Shown: positions 41,757 to 52,257 of the stretch, in pieces
How the letters are laid out: each line of letters begins with the position of its first letter
Position numbering within the stretch: position 1 is the first letter of the stretch
From: Chaetoceros tenuissimus
Lineage: Eukaryota > Bacillariophyta > Thalassiosirophyceae > Chaetocerotales > Chaetocerotaceae
DNA: 64,000 bases
NCBI GenBank assembly: GCA_021927905.1
Contig: BLLK01000062.1
Span: 2,232,001-2,296,000 of the forward strand
Direction: 5' to 3'
Position numbers and translations under genes: made by a program
The notes under the pieces: generated by a model
Database searches by the model: none
Seen by the model: only the letters and a program-made list of their open reading frames with translations
What the model was told of the DNA's origin: nothing

Positions 41757-42899
41757 TTATGGTGCGAGCTGTATTGGGGATGCTGGATTACGAAGTGACC
41801 CTTGCACATCTGATACACATTGCCACTCTTGTTTGAAGTTTGATTTCCACAATTTTACCACGCCAGAATCTCCTGAACTTGCCAGTACAGTTCCTGTGAC
41901 GTTCCAACTTACTCGCCAAGTCTCCATGCTGGTATCAAGTTTTTGACTGGATTCCAACTGCAAGCTACCATTTTGACCATCAGAATTCTTCTTCAGACGA
42001 TGTACTCGAAGAACCCCATCTCTACCACAACTACTTATTAGATGATAGCTCCTGCCAACATCAGGTGACCATGCAACATCAAGTACTCCCTTTCTCGGGT
42101 TGAAGTGACCATCTAATTTCATGTACAATCCCCAGTTTTTGTTAGACTCGGAATATCTATACAAATTCACATTTCCAGAACTATCACCTGTCACTATGGT
42201 TGGTGGATCGAATCTCCCTGTGCACCAATCTAAAGACGTGACTCCCAGCTCAGTCGGACTGTCAGCTTCCACTTTAATGGAACTTTTTAACAACCACTGA
42301 TTCAGGTTCATAACATCGACAGCTTCATAAATTCTGACAACTCCATCAGCAGAACCAGTAGCAACTTGTAGTCTCAAATGCCGTGGTGCGAATTTTACTG
42401 TAGAAACAGACTTTCTTGCATCTGTTAAACGAGCCCTTTCAATCCATCGCGTAGATGTAACAGCTCCTACTCCAGCCGTTCCATCTACATTGCCCCCTTG
42501 ATTAGATATTCCCATGAATCCAGTCGCTGTACTTGCAGCAGCAGTTCCACTACTACCTTCTGCCCTTTCTTCCCAGATAGTAGCAAAGCCATCATTTCCA
42601 GAGGTGGCAAGGAGCTGGCCAAATTCTGGATGACCCCAGGAAAGACTCGTCACTGCACTTAAATGAGCTTTCCATTCACTTCCACCGGCGTCGGAGGAAG
42701 ATGTCCACTCTCCGTTTTCATCCAAGTCCCAAATCTTTACTGTTCTATCTCCAGATGCAGTGGCAATTCTTCGACCATAGTGGTCAAACGCAATATCGTG
42801 GATGTAATCTTCGTGAGATGACTGTAAAAGTTGTGGCATCTTGGTATTACTTTGTTCTAACAAAATGTTGGATATTTTGTACAAAAAACAATTTTTCAT
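41757..42899 (-). CDS. SEH1: Nucleoporin SEH1 (WD40)
   Basis: 380 aa with six to seven WD40 repeats. It matches SEH1 closely: HDIAFDHYGRRIATASGDRTVKIWD, WGHPEFGQLLATSGNDG, VKFAPRHLRLQVATGSADGVVRIYEA and VMNLNQW. The C-terminal WRVSWNVTGTVLASSGDSGVVKLWK also matches. It belongs to the Y (Nup107-160) complex of the nuclear pore and to SEACAT/GATOR2. ATG 42899 gives a 20-residue leader; the internal ATG at 42839 is an alternative start. It has an Ala/Gly/Thr-rich insert near residue 130. Confidence 0.94.
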   Translation of the reverse strand: MKNCFLYKISNILLEQSNTKMPQLLQSSHEDYIHDIAFDHYGRRIATASGDRTVKIWDLDENGEWTSSSDAGGSEWKAHLSAVTSLSWGHPEFGQLLATSGNDGFATIWEERAEGSSGTAAASTATGFMGISNQGGNVDGTAGVGAVTSTRWIERARLTDARKSVSTVKFAPRHLRLQVATGSADGVVRIYEAVDVMNLNQWLLKSSIKVEADSPTELGVTSLDWCTGRFDPPTIVTGDSSGNVNLYRYSESNKNWGLYMKLDGHFNPRKGVLDVAWSPDVGRSYHLISSCGRDGVLRVHRLKKNSDGQNGSLQLESSQKLDTSMETWRVSWNVTGTVLASSGDSGVVKLWKSNFKQEWQCVSDVQGSLRNPASPIQLAP

Positions 42900-44077
42900 G
42901 GACCATCACATCTATGGTATCCTCTCTATCTCTCTCATCTCTTGTGTGTGAGGCTTCTTCAAAGCTGTTTGGTACGTGGCTAGGAGTCTTTTGATACATA
43001 CATCGAGTACGCACGTACGCACTACTACTACGTAGTAGTAGTAGTACGAGAAAATAGTAGTATGGAACTGCTTAGAAGAAGTGCTATGTATGATTATTAA
43101 ATGCTATGGTGCTGCAGTGCAAGTGTACTAGTTAGAGCTAGTGTATGCAATACACACAAATACTCCTCCACCTTCAGCCTTCTGCACTTATTCAGATGTA
43201 ACACTGAGAAAAAGATCTCATCTGAATTTATTTTACTTGGAAAAAGAATGAAGTGCATAAAACAACATTCGAACAATCGAAGAATAATAAAAAGTGACAT
43301 TAAGAGAAAAGCCGGTCAAGTGGTAGTGTACGCAGTAAATTATCGCTTCATATTGTTTGTAAATCTTTCACATGTTAAGCATATCTGGGTCGTCTTTTCA
43401 CAAACGCATTCCACAGAGCTAACTGATGACTGATACTTCTCATGATGTTTTGAAGTCATTCCTATCTTCCTATCCCATCGCGAGAAGCCCAGATTTGACA
43501 AGACCGGATGGCTTCTCAGAACGAGATGCAGTAGAACATTGAAATTTTCCTTATGATAGACGTAGTATCAATTCTAACAAGGTATTGGTAGCGCTTTAAA
43601 TGGCAATTTCTTTGATGAGATGATCTGAATATACAAATAGGAGATCTGATGCTACAATCCTAAGCAAGGGACAAAGAACTAAAATTCATAAGTCGTGAGT
43701 ATGGTATCAGAAGAGAAGACCATTGATGTAAAAACTTTGCATACAACAACCCCACAACCAATGACTTCAATTTGATACGATTCGTAAGAAGGCGAGACTT
43801 GAGAAGCTGATCTTTTTAGTCTGAGTTACGAACCCGAGATTTTTTCGTCAGTAAAAATCCAGTACATTCACCTCTACGAATTTCAGTTCATTACAGCAAT
43901 TGGTTTCTTGGGACTTTCACTATGTATGAAAGAAAGTAAACAAGTGAAGCTGGACTTCCTTTCTTAGGAAGATTGGATCGGGTCATCACCTCAAACCTGC
44001 GAATCCTCTCCATCCTTCGGCACATAAAACATGCTTGTATGAGATTCGACCAAAACAATTTACTTTTTATTATCAAG
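42900..44077. other. Intergenic region with a 22-bp palindrome
   Basis: 1.18 kb without a supported gene. The perfect palindrome at 43021-43042 (ctactactac/gtagtagtag around its centre) is about 125 bp upstream of the SEH1 start. It could form a cruciform or be a promoter site, or be microsatellite expansion around a palindromic core. Confidence 0.45.
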
Positions 44078-44389
44078 ATGATGCCAAGAAGATATTCAGC
44101 TGCTAGGAGATCCTGTATCAACCAAATACCGAAAAACATGAAGAGAAGCGGTGATGAGACTAATTGCATCCAAAGAGTGGATGAAGAGGAATGGATTGAA
44201 GTATCCAGTGTCATGAATACCAAGGAAAAGATTTCCTTAAGAGCATCTTTACTAGGGAAGAAGACTTCATCTATACGTTCACTTTACACCAATACAACTG
44301 CTTGCACCAGTGCCAGATCGATAAAGACAGAGGAAGAAGAGGATTTGTTCAACCTCATCAATGAAGTCACCAAAAACGTTCAGCCTTAA
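44078..44389 (+). CDS. Small basic ORF, hypothetical (103 aa)
   Basis: From ATG 44078 (MMPRRYSAARRS), basic N-terminus and acidic C-terminus (EEEEDLFNLINEV). Its weak family-like look and plausible composition are the only support; it could be one exon of something larger. Confidence 0.3.
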   Translation: MMPRRYSAARRSCINQIPKNMKRSGDETNCIQRVDEEEWIEVSSVMNTKEKISLRASLLGKKTSSIRSLYTNTTACTSARSIKTEEEEDLFNLINEVTKNVQP

Positions 44390-44498
44390 CCAGAAAGATA
44401 TGCCGACAAAACAAATGCGGTGAATTTTGTATACTATTGTAACGCTGTAACATAATCTAGTAATTATATTTACTCCCCTAGCAAATCATACTTCATGC

Positions 44499-45618
44499 TT
44501 AGGAAATATCCATGTCATTGCCATCACTTGCTTGAGATAGATGGCGCACCTCTGAAGAAAGAACTGGGTTGCGTTCGAATCTAATTGACACATTTGGATC
44601 CTGTTGAAAAAATTTGAATTAGAAAAGTCATTTTGAAAGTACTGTACAAGTATACATCTTTCTTCATCAAAACATTGCGCACATACCTTGCTGCAAACAG
44701 CATTTGCGTCTGGACTTCCAAATCTTTCCACAAAGCTGTCATCGAGAACTTCTATTCTATTACTACTAAAGTTGCAATGAGTCAATGCTTTCAAAGAAGC
44801 AAAATCTGTTGGTACACTAATGATCTTATTTGCGTTTGCGTAGATAATTTCTAAAGATGTGCATTTGGTAATACTCGATGGTAAAGCCTCCAATTCATTC
44901 GATGAAATGTGAAACAAGGTCAAATCTTCATGAGAAGACCCAGGGACACCTTCAGGGAGTTTCTTGATCTTATTCTTCCTATGAATGAGAACCAACTTTG
45001 AGCTCTTTATCTCAAAGTTTTCTAATATTAGCACATTTTCATAATGACTTTATAAACATACCTCAATAAAAGCTTTTGCAATTTAGTAAGTTGATCCAAT
45101 GCCTGGGGTATTGATTCAATCAAGTTCCCATCTAGACACAAGAGTTGCATATTTTTCCATTTCGCGACTTGCTTCTCGTCAATTTCAGTGATGAAATTAT
45201 TGCTGATTCTCAACACCTCCAGTTTCTCAAGAGCGTATAGACATGTAGGAATAGGACCTTCAATCAAGCAATCATCCAACCACAACGATTTCAAGGATGG
45301 AAAGTTTGCAACGTCTTCTGGGATATGTTTCAAGGGATTACGCCCAAGATTCAGTTCTTCCAATTGTGAACAAGACGAAGCTAGAAAGTTGACAGAATCT
45401 AGATTAGAAATTTGACAATCGTAGAGTGAAAGACTTGTAATAGCTTGAAGAGAAGGCACGTAAACTGGTTGGCACAATGGAGCAATGGATCCTTTGAACT
45501 CTGCTGGCCTTCGTGCAAGACGCAGATCTTTCATCTGCTGTCCCTCCTCTCTTTTACTCTCCTCTGCAGCATCGGAAAAGATGACTGGAATTTTTCGCAA
45601 ATCTTTCTTGATGAACAT
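44499..45618 (-). CDS. Leucine-rich repeat protein (316 aa)
   Basis: complement(join(44499..44600,44687..44978,45062..45618)). The introns (83 and 86 bp) were placed so that consecutive LRRs join correctly: KLQKLLLR to KNKIKKLPEG. About eight repeats of the LxxLxLxxNxIxxLP type run from residue ~60 to ~265 (LEELNLGRNPLKHIPEDV, LEVLRISNNFITEID, LTLFHISSNELEALP). No kinase, TM or NBS segment. It resembles soluble SHOC2/PIRL-type LRR proteins. Divergent from the helicase gene (start codons 291 bp apart). Confidence 0.82.
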
Positions 45619-45909
45619 GGCATACAGTGAATGACTTGGATTGGGATAATTTTGAATCTAAAACCTAGTCTAGAGTATCTCCCACTTTTTCATTCTTCAT
45701 TCGTCGATCTTTTTCAATACAATGACGCCAGGTCTTTAAAATGGCGGGCGATCTAAATTAGTATATTTTAATTTGATTCCCCCTTTTTTATCCCTGTCGA
45801 CCTGTGTCTTGAGTCTTGAACCTCTCCGTTGTTTCCTCCGCCGCCTTGGCGGTACAATTGTCATTCATTCATTCATTACATTACTCTTCATTGCAATTTA
45901 CCTTTTGAA

Positions 45910-48900
45910 ATGACAGACCAAGAAAGAGAATCTACATCTGAGTCATCTAAACCACACCATAGTCGAGGAGGCAGGTCAGGCCGGGGCAGGGGTGGTAGAA
46001 ATTCTAGCCGCAAAGGAAGAGGGAGAGGAAGAGGAAGAGGGAGAGGAAGAACAAATAATGACTCTGTCCATGAGAATGAATACGAATCAAATAACAATGA
46101 TATTGATAATGCTAATACCCATGAGATCCAAGGAGAACAAAAATCTCGTCCGAATGGTGGGCGGGGTAGAAATGGTGGGCGATCTGGTCGAGGCAGTGGA
46201 AGATCAGGAGGTCGTGGTAGGGGTAGAGGACGAGGTAGAGGGAGAGGGAGATCAAATATGAAGCATCAAGAAAGTATAAATCCCGATGGTAGCCTTGAAT
46301 TGTTTTCTGATTTTGATGCTCTAGCTATTAACAATGAACAAGGAAGTATGGTGCATTCATCAGAAAATCATGAAGCCCTAAGTGATAACAATGATTTGGT
46401 GACTGAAAACTTGTCAAATAATGAGAAAGGAAAGGCAGGGGAACCTATGAATTCAAAGAATAATCAAAAGGAACGCACAAGACATAAGACATCTTCAAAG
46501 CATAGAAATAGAAATGACAAAAAATCGCAAAAATCAAAGGCGGTCAAGGGGGCAAATGTTTTTGTGGAAAGTCAGGTGGAGGAAACAAAAATTGTTCAGT
46601 CCATTGACTGCAAAAGCAAAAGTGTCATTTCTGCAGATGTTCTGGGTATGATGAATGGTAGTAATAAACCAAGCGATGAAAGAAAAGCACCAAATAGGAC
46701 TGATTCCACTGTATCGCTTCCTATGAGTGAATTTAGTGCAGGTGAAAAAGATGCAAAGTCTGGAGGTGTTGGTGTGGTGGATTTGTTGAAACACAAGAGA
46801 AATAAACCACAAAAGGATGGTAAGAGAGACTCCAAGAAAAAAGACAAACCAAAGAGAAAAAAGGGACCCAAAAAGAGATTAGACGATGATGTCATCTCTA
46901 GAAGGAGAGCGGCAAAAGCGTTTAATTTTGCTGTCTCAAAGTGTGTGGAACGTTCTGATCCGGATGGGCTTTATGATTTACTACACGACAAAAGAAATCA
47001 TGATTTTGGATTAAATGCGGATGTCCTAGAAACAGTGCTGAAAGCATTTGTTGTTGCAGCTATGTTTGATGAAGCGTTATATTGTTTGAGAAATTGTACC
47101 ATGCCTGGAACTCTAAGCACTTTCCAAGCAGAACGAGTACTCCAGTGTTTACCACAAAATCTTCGAACAAGTAGTGCATATGTTGCTGCAGATATGATAA
47201 ATGCTCTTTGTATTGCAACTGATTTTGACCATCCTACTCATCGGACTTATTTCATGAGAATTGTACGAGGTATTGCTCTTGAGTTTTTGGAAGAGGCGAC
47301 AACTGCAAGAGATAGAATCTGTTCCACACCTTGTGAGAGGCTAGTACGAAGTGCTGTCTGTGTTGTTGATGCTACGATTTCCAGAGGAAAGAAATCAACG
47401 GATCTGATCGTCAAACCAGGACACCAACTCGGTGTATTTATACCAGACACGATGGAAAATCGAGGAATACAAGCAGGTGACGCAGTCGGTATACTACCGT
47501 ATGCGTCGCCATATCCGATCAGTGCAGAGAGTCTGGACCGTGAATTAATAGAAGCCACTGTGACTGGGATGAATCCAATGGTACTTCGCCTTCAGGACAG
47601 AAATAATGCAGCACTCATAGAAACTCTGACAGAAGACATTGAGGGAAATGTTTATAGAATAGATAGATTGGCTAACAGAATGGGATTCAATAGACAACTT
47701 TCGGCTGCTGTGGCACTTGCTTCGCCTCTGGAAAAGAAAATAAGTGGAGTTTCTTCACAGATTGATTTTAAAAGACCAAGTCCAGAACTGATCAAAGCAA
47801 TCACAGCAATGGATGAAAACATTGATAGAGGTTTAATCAATGGTGATGTCAATGCAAAACATGGTGGAAGCGGACGATTTGAACAAACGAGCACTGCCAC
47901 GCTTTGTGCTCAAGCTGTGCCTTTTTATACATCAGATGAGTCGGGATATAATGAACATGGAGAACAAAATTACTACGATCAAGATTCAATTCGTGATCAA
48001 GCTCGCCTTGCTTTGAATAAGTATGGATCTTTTGAAGGGCTGAACGCGTCACAGCGGTTGGCGGTGGAAGGAGCTGCAACAAATCGATTGACTTTAGTGC
48101 AAGGGCCCCCTGGGTGAGTTTATATCTTGTTTTAGGTTTTCCTTTCTACCTCATATATCGCGTCCAGTAACTCAATCCAACTTCACTAGAACTGGAAAAA
48201 CAGCTGTGGCCATTAGAATTCTACAGCATTGGGCACGATTGGCTGAGAGTGAAGCACTACCTGGTGAAAATCCGAAACCAATCATGGCTACAAGTGATTC
48301 AAACATAGCAGTTGATAATTTAGTCGAAGGATGTGCAAATATTGGTCTTCGAGTTGTTCGATTGGGAAGACCTGAAGCAATCCGCCCGGAACTTCTTCGT
48401 TTCTGTGTTGATCGTCCGAGAACGAATGGGCAAAGCTATGGATCGATTTACAAAGAGAAATTACAAGCGCTTATGAATGCGCAGGTTGTTTGCTGTACGT
48501 GTATTGGTTCAGGGGCTGATATTCTTGACAATATGAACTTTGAAAGAGTTCTTGTAGATGAAGCAACACAAGCTACTGAACCAGCAGTCCTTGTACCATT
48601 GACCAGAACTTGTAGGCAACTTGTCCTCGTGGTAAGTAATACGCAATGCTTTAATAGTGTCATATATTCTATATGTTCTCACATCAAACTTGTGAATTTA
48701 GGGAGACCATTGTCAGTTACCTCCCACTGTTTTAAGCACTAGAGCAAGTGAAGAAGGTCTTGGGGTTCCTTTGTTCTCAAGGATGGTCGCATGTGGAGTC
48801 CCTCCATTCATGCTTGACACACAATATCGTATGCATCCAGGTATCGCTATGTTTCCTTCTGATTTATTTTATGGAGGAAAGCTTATCAGTGGGGTCTCTC

Positions 48901-49799
48901 CTCCTGAGAGACGTCCACTGATTGGATTCCCGTGGCCTAGAGAGGAATTTCCTGTTGCATTTGTGCCAGTTCCACACGGCATAGAAATTGATGATGGAGT
49001 AAGCAAAATCAATGAGGCTGAAGCTGAAGCTGTATGTCACTCTGTAAGTCTTCTTCTTGCTGGTGGACAATGCGGTCCACAAGATATTGCAGTAGTTACT
49101 CCGTATGCGGCACAAGTACGACTGATCAGAAGGCTCGCGAAAAAACTTGTCTCTGGTCCTCCTTATGTCGAAGTTTCCTCAACAGATGGATTTCAGGGAA
49201 GAGAGAAGGAGGCTGTTGTCTTCTCCGCAGTAAGAAGCAATGACTATGGTACAGTTGGCTTCGTATCTGATTGGAGACGCGTCAATGTTTCATTTACGCG
49301 TGCTCGACGTGCTCTAATTGTGATTGGAAATGAGCTTACACTTCGTCGTGGAGATCCAGATACTTGGTCGCCATGGCTAGCTTGGGCTGACGCACATGGA
49401 ATCAACATGGAGAATCCTGGTATTACAAGAGGTCGATATGACCCTGAACAACTAAGACGTGTACGTGGTGGAACCACTGCTGCCGAAATGTTGAAGGATG
49501 TACTTGAAAGACAACAAGCACAATTGAAGACAGCATCTAAGCAACTTCAAAACGCTGAAAAGAAGTCTGTGAACCACGTTATCGCTAGTGATGAAAATGA
49601 AATTGTAGAGGGTCCAGCTGTGACGTGTGAGAAAACTTTGAATGCAGACTTGGCTCAGCTCTCCAATAAGGAAGGATGCTGGGATGACTCAGATGAAGAA
49701 GATGTAGATTTGCATCACTCAGTATCAGTGCAAACTTTTGCCACCACATCTTCTGCGCAAACGAAAGAAGATGCAATACAAGATGCATGGGATCTTTAA
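45910..49799 (+). CDS. UPF1-like SF1 RNA/DNA helicase with RGG and PPR-like N-terminal regions
   Basis: join(45910..48113,48190..48631,48702..49799), 1247 aa. ATG 45910 (MTDQERES) is the first in frame. Residues ~15-115 are RGG/RG low complexity and ~200-340 are Lys-rich. Residues ~345-440 look like PPR-type helical repeats (NADVLETVLKAFVVAAMFDEAL). An S1/OB-like region follows. The SF1B core shows motif I GPPG/TGKT split by the first intron, DEATQATE (II), GDHCQLPP (III), QYRMHP, VVTPYAAQ, DGFQGREKE and VNVSFTRAR (VI). Closest class: UPF1/IGHMBP2/SEN1. No UPF1 CH zinc domain is visible, so it is not UPF1 itself. Likely RNA-binding and nuclear or cytosolic RNA surveillance. Confidence 0.85.
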
Positions 49800-49850
49800 A
49801 ACTAAATCAAAAGCTAATTCTATTACAACAGGATTTTTCAAAATTTTATT

Positions 49851-51830
49851 CTACATTTTCTTCTTCGATGCCTTTGATCCATGTTTGTTCTTATTGAGTA
49901 ACGAAGATAGGAATAGTAAAAGTGAGGTACCTGCCTCGGTGACTAGTCGTGGGGGCATGAACGTTTTATCAATCACGAGTGGAAAAGTTAGAGATCTAGA
50001 AGAGATAACTGTTTTCTCAACATTTGGAATTTCAAAAAGGTTCCCCACATAAGAGTTTCCACTTTCGCCTGTTTTGTCAAATTTATTCGCACCCCACGTC
50101 CCTCCTGCACAGATGGAGTAATAGCCATAACCTGTCCATGTATTTAATCCGATACAACCATAGTTCAATGCACATGTTGCTTCATCTATCAACTTCTTAT
50201 CATAACGTTTGGGATATATCAAAGAGCAGCTCAAACTTCCAAAGATGTTATCTTTGTTATTGACGAATGGAATAGCAATGTCATTCAAGTATTTTTCATC
50301 TAGCTCTCCTTGTAGTTCCACGAAACTTAAAAGAGGTCCAAAGGCCTCTTCTTTGAGCGCAGCATTATTATGATTTGACTTGCCGTAGACTCCAGTGTCG
50401 ATAAGATAAGGGTCGACAAAATCGTCATCTGTATCGAATCCCTTTCTCTTGATGTTTTCGCCTTTTGTTTGAAAGATTTGCTCACTCTTGTACCTCGCTA
50501 CAATACTTTCAACTTTATCTTTTGTCCCAGTGTAGTAACATGCATCATTTGGAATAGACTTCAATCTCTGTAGAAGTAAATCTTTGAACTCCTCTTTTTG
50601 CTTCCATGCTGATGGAATAACAACAACTTGGGGTGAAACACAATTGCAACCACCATTCATTTTTTTTCCTGTGATGATATGTTTGGCGGCCATACTCAGT
50701 TCTCTTTTCGTATAAGAATTTGAAGGTGCAAAGATAAACGGTGTTGCACAACCCAACTCGGAAGTTACCATGTCGTCTATTTCCTCTATTGAACATTCAT
50801 CGCGAGTTTTGGAAAGCGTATTCTTTATCGAATCCGAAGTTTTCAATGCCCCAGTTAAGTGTACGTGCTTGATTGCTTCTTTATTCAAAATATCTGTTGT
50901 CTCTGGGATACCTCCGTCGACTATCTGTTCTAAATAGCCTCTCTCAATCAAGGGTAAAAATAGATCGTCAAAAAGATTCATCAAGTGTGGTCGGAGAGGA
51001 TGATGCTTCACAAGAACAGGTGCATTCTTGTAGAATATACAGTACAAAGCATCATAAACAGTAATCGAAGATTGATTTCCAGCTCCAAGCAAGAGTGTAA
51101 CACCATTGTCATGCTTTTTATGCGAGTTATCATGTGTAATCTTTCCCATTTCCTCATCTGTCGTAGTCTCAGTCCCAGCCCAAACTTCAATCTTATGAAG
51201 ACATGGAAAAATTTCTACTTTTCCATAGATTTGGATTTCTCTGCCTTGAATTATTTTTGTTCTTTTTCTTGAGAGCAAAGCTGGTTTAGAGACCTTTTTA
51301 TTTTGCTCTATGGCAATCCGATATTCCAGATTTTTTTTAATATTCATCAATGTCTGGAGGATAAAAGAAGTGGTTCCAAACTTGGTATATGAGTGGAAGT
51401 TTTTAGCATAGTTGCTGTAGTTGTCCTTGATATTTGAATCTACCTTAGCTTCTGGTGCTACTCTCCATACTACCATGTCGTTTTCGTATAACTTATCATT
51501 GGTCAATGCTTCTATGCGTTCAATCAATGCATGTGCGAGATCAAGGCGTTCCTCAAGAGTTAGGGCTTGAAACGACTGTGAATTTTTGGAAAGAGAATTT
51601 AGCTTGGGCTCCCAGTGAGGCCTATCATGGCTTGCTAACAAAGGATCCATATGTTTGTTTGTGGATAGAGTGGATGATAAGCGCCGAAGAGAGCTTGCTG
51701 AATGGATGCCTTTGTTGGAGATGATTCTACGAATAACCAGGACCCCTCCCCCAGGTACGCAACGAAGGGTCGATGGTGGCATCCAGTTGTGTAGGCTCTC
51801 GTCGGTCGATTTGTTAAGTGCTGACGTCAT
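49851..51830 (-). CDS. Aldehyde dehydrogenase family protein with transposon-derived N-terminus (659 aa)
   Basis: ALDH fold with nucleophile C395 in NGGCNCVSP and general base E358 in TSELGCATPF. The order and 37-residue spacing are normal for ALDHs. EAFGPLLSFVE and NTWTGYGYY match the C-terminal half. The protein is long, with inserts near residues 180-240 and 430-470. A hydrophobic C-terminal segment (SLLLFLSSLLN) followed by KNKHGSKASKKKM may anchor it in a membrane, as in fatty aldehyde dehydrogenases. ATG 51830 lies within a hAT MITE, so the first ~31 codons are transposon sequence. Without it the next in-frame ATGs are at 51779 (also inside the MITE) and M61 (MDPLLASHD). Convergent with the helicase gene, 51 bp apart. 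Confidence 0.85.
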   Translation of the reverse strand: MTSALNKSTDESLHNWMPPSTLRCVPGGGVLVIRRIISNKGIHSASSLRRLSSTLSTNKHMDPLLASHDRPHWEPKLNSLSKNSQSFQALTLEERLDLAHALIERIEALTNDKLYENDMVVWRVAPEAKVDSNIKDNYSNYAKNFHSYTKFGTTSFILQTLMNIKKNLEYRIAIEQNKKVSKPALLSRKRTKIIQGREIQIYGKVEIFPCLHKIEVWAGTETTTDEEMGKITHDNSHKKHDNGVTLLLGAGNQSSITVYDALYCIFYKNAPVLVKHHPLRPHLMNLFDDLFLPLIERGYLEQIVDGGIPETTDILNKEAIKHVHLTGALKTSDSIKNTLSKTRDECSIEEIDDMVTSELGCATPFIFAPSNSYTKRELSMAAKHIITGKKMNGGCNCVSPQVVVIPSAWKQKEEFKDLLLQRLKSIPNDACYYTGTKDKVESIVARYKSEQIFQTKGENIKRKGFDTDDDFVDPYLIDTGVYGKSNHNNAALKEEAFGPLLSFVELQGELDEKYLNDIAIPFVNNKDNIFGSLSCSLIYPKRYDKKLIDEATCALNYGCIGLNTWTGYGYYSICAGGTWGANKFDKTGESGNSYVGNLFEIPNVEKTVISSRSLTFPLVIDKTFMPPRLVTEAGTSLLLFLSSLLNKNKHGSKASKKKM

Positions 51831-52027
51831 ACTGGATGCCCCCTAGCTCACCCATTTTTCTTGTAGCTAGGCAAACTCTGCTCCATCAATCTTCTCGCTC
51901 ACCACCTTCAGATGGCCACAACGAGACTTGGATGGGGGCATCTAACCTGCGTGGTGACTGTCGGTTGACTGGATGCCCCCATCCAGTTCTGATGGCTCTC
52001 GTCGGTTGCAGCTGGGGGAGGGGTCCT
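51739..52027. mobile_element. hAT-type MITE with perfect 8-bp target duplication (289 bp)
   Basis: 16-bp terminal inverted repeats aggacccctcccccag / ctgggggaggggtcct lie at the ends, flanked directly by the 8-bp repeat gaataacc (51731-51738 and 52028-52035). TIR plus an 8-bp duplication is the hallmark of the hAT superfamily. There is no transposase. Subterminal repeats of the catccagtt..ctctcgtcggt type occur at both ends. It is inserted into the 5' part of the ALDH gene. Confidence 0.93.
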
Positions 52028-52172
52028 GAATAACCTGAGAATGACTGAAAGGGGGAGAATGCTAGAGAAAGGGTTTTCTCGTGGTGCTGGTGGTATTTTT
52101 TAAGATGGGTCGAAAGGGGGATTTTACTAGCTTCGTCGCGTTAAAGTGGGGGTCCTTGTGGTTCTATTCCAT

Positions 52173-52257
52173 AAGATATTTTTTAGGAATTAGCCAATCA
52201 GCGTTGAGATCCTAAAAAATGTAGCCAATCAAAATCGAGGATCCTAAAAAATATCTT
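52173..52257. promoter_or_regulatory. Hairpin-forming A/T element with two CCAAT boxes
   Basis: aagatattttttagga (52173-52188) is the exact inverse of 52242-52257. Between and beside the arms, two copies of agccaatca occur (52191-52199 and 52223-52231), matching the NF-Y CCAAT box. A third tcctaaaaaat follows the first CCAAT unit, so the structure is part direct, part inverted repeat. It lies upstream of ALDH, displaced by the 289-bp MITE. Confidence 0.45.
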
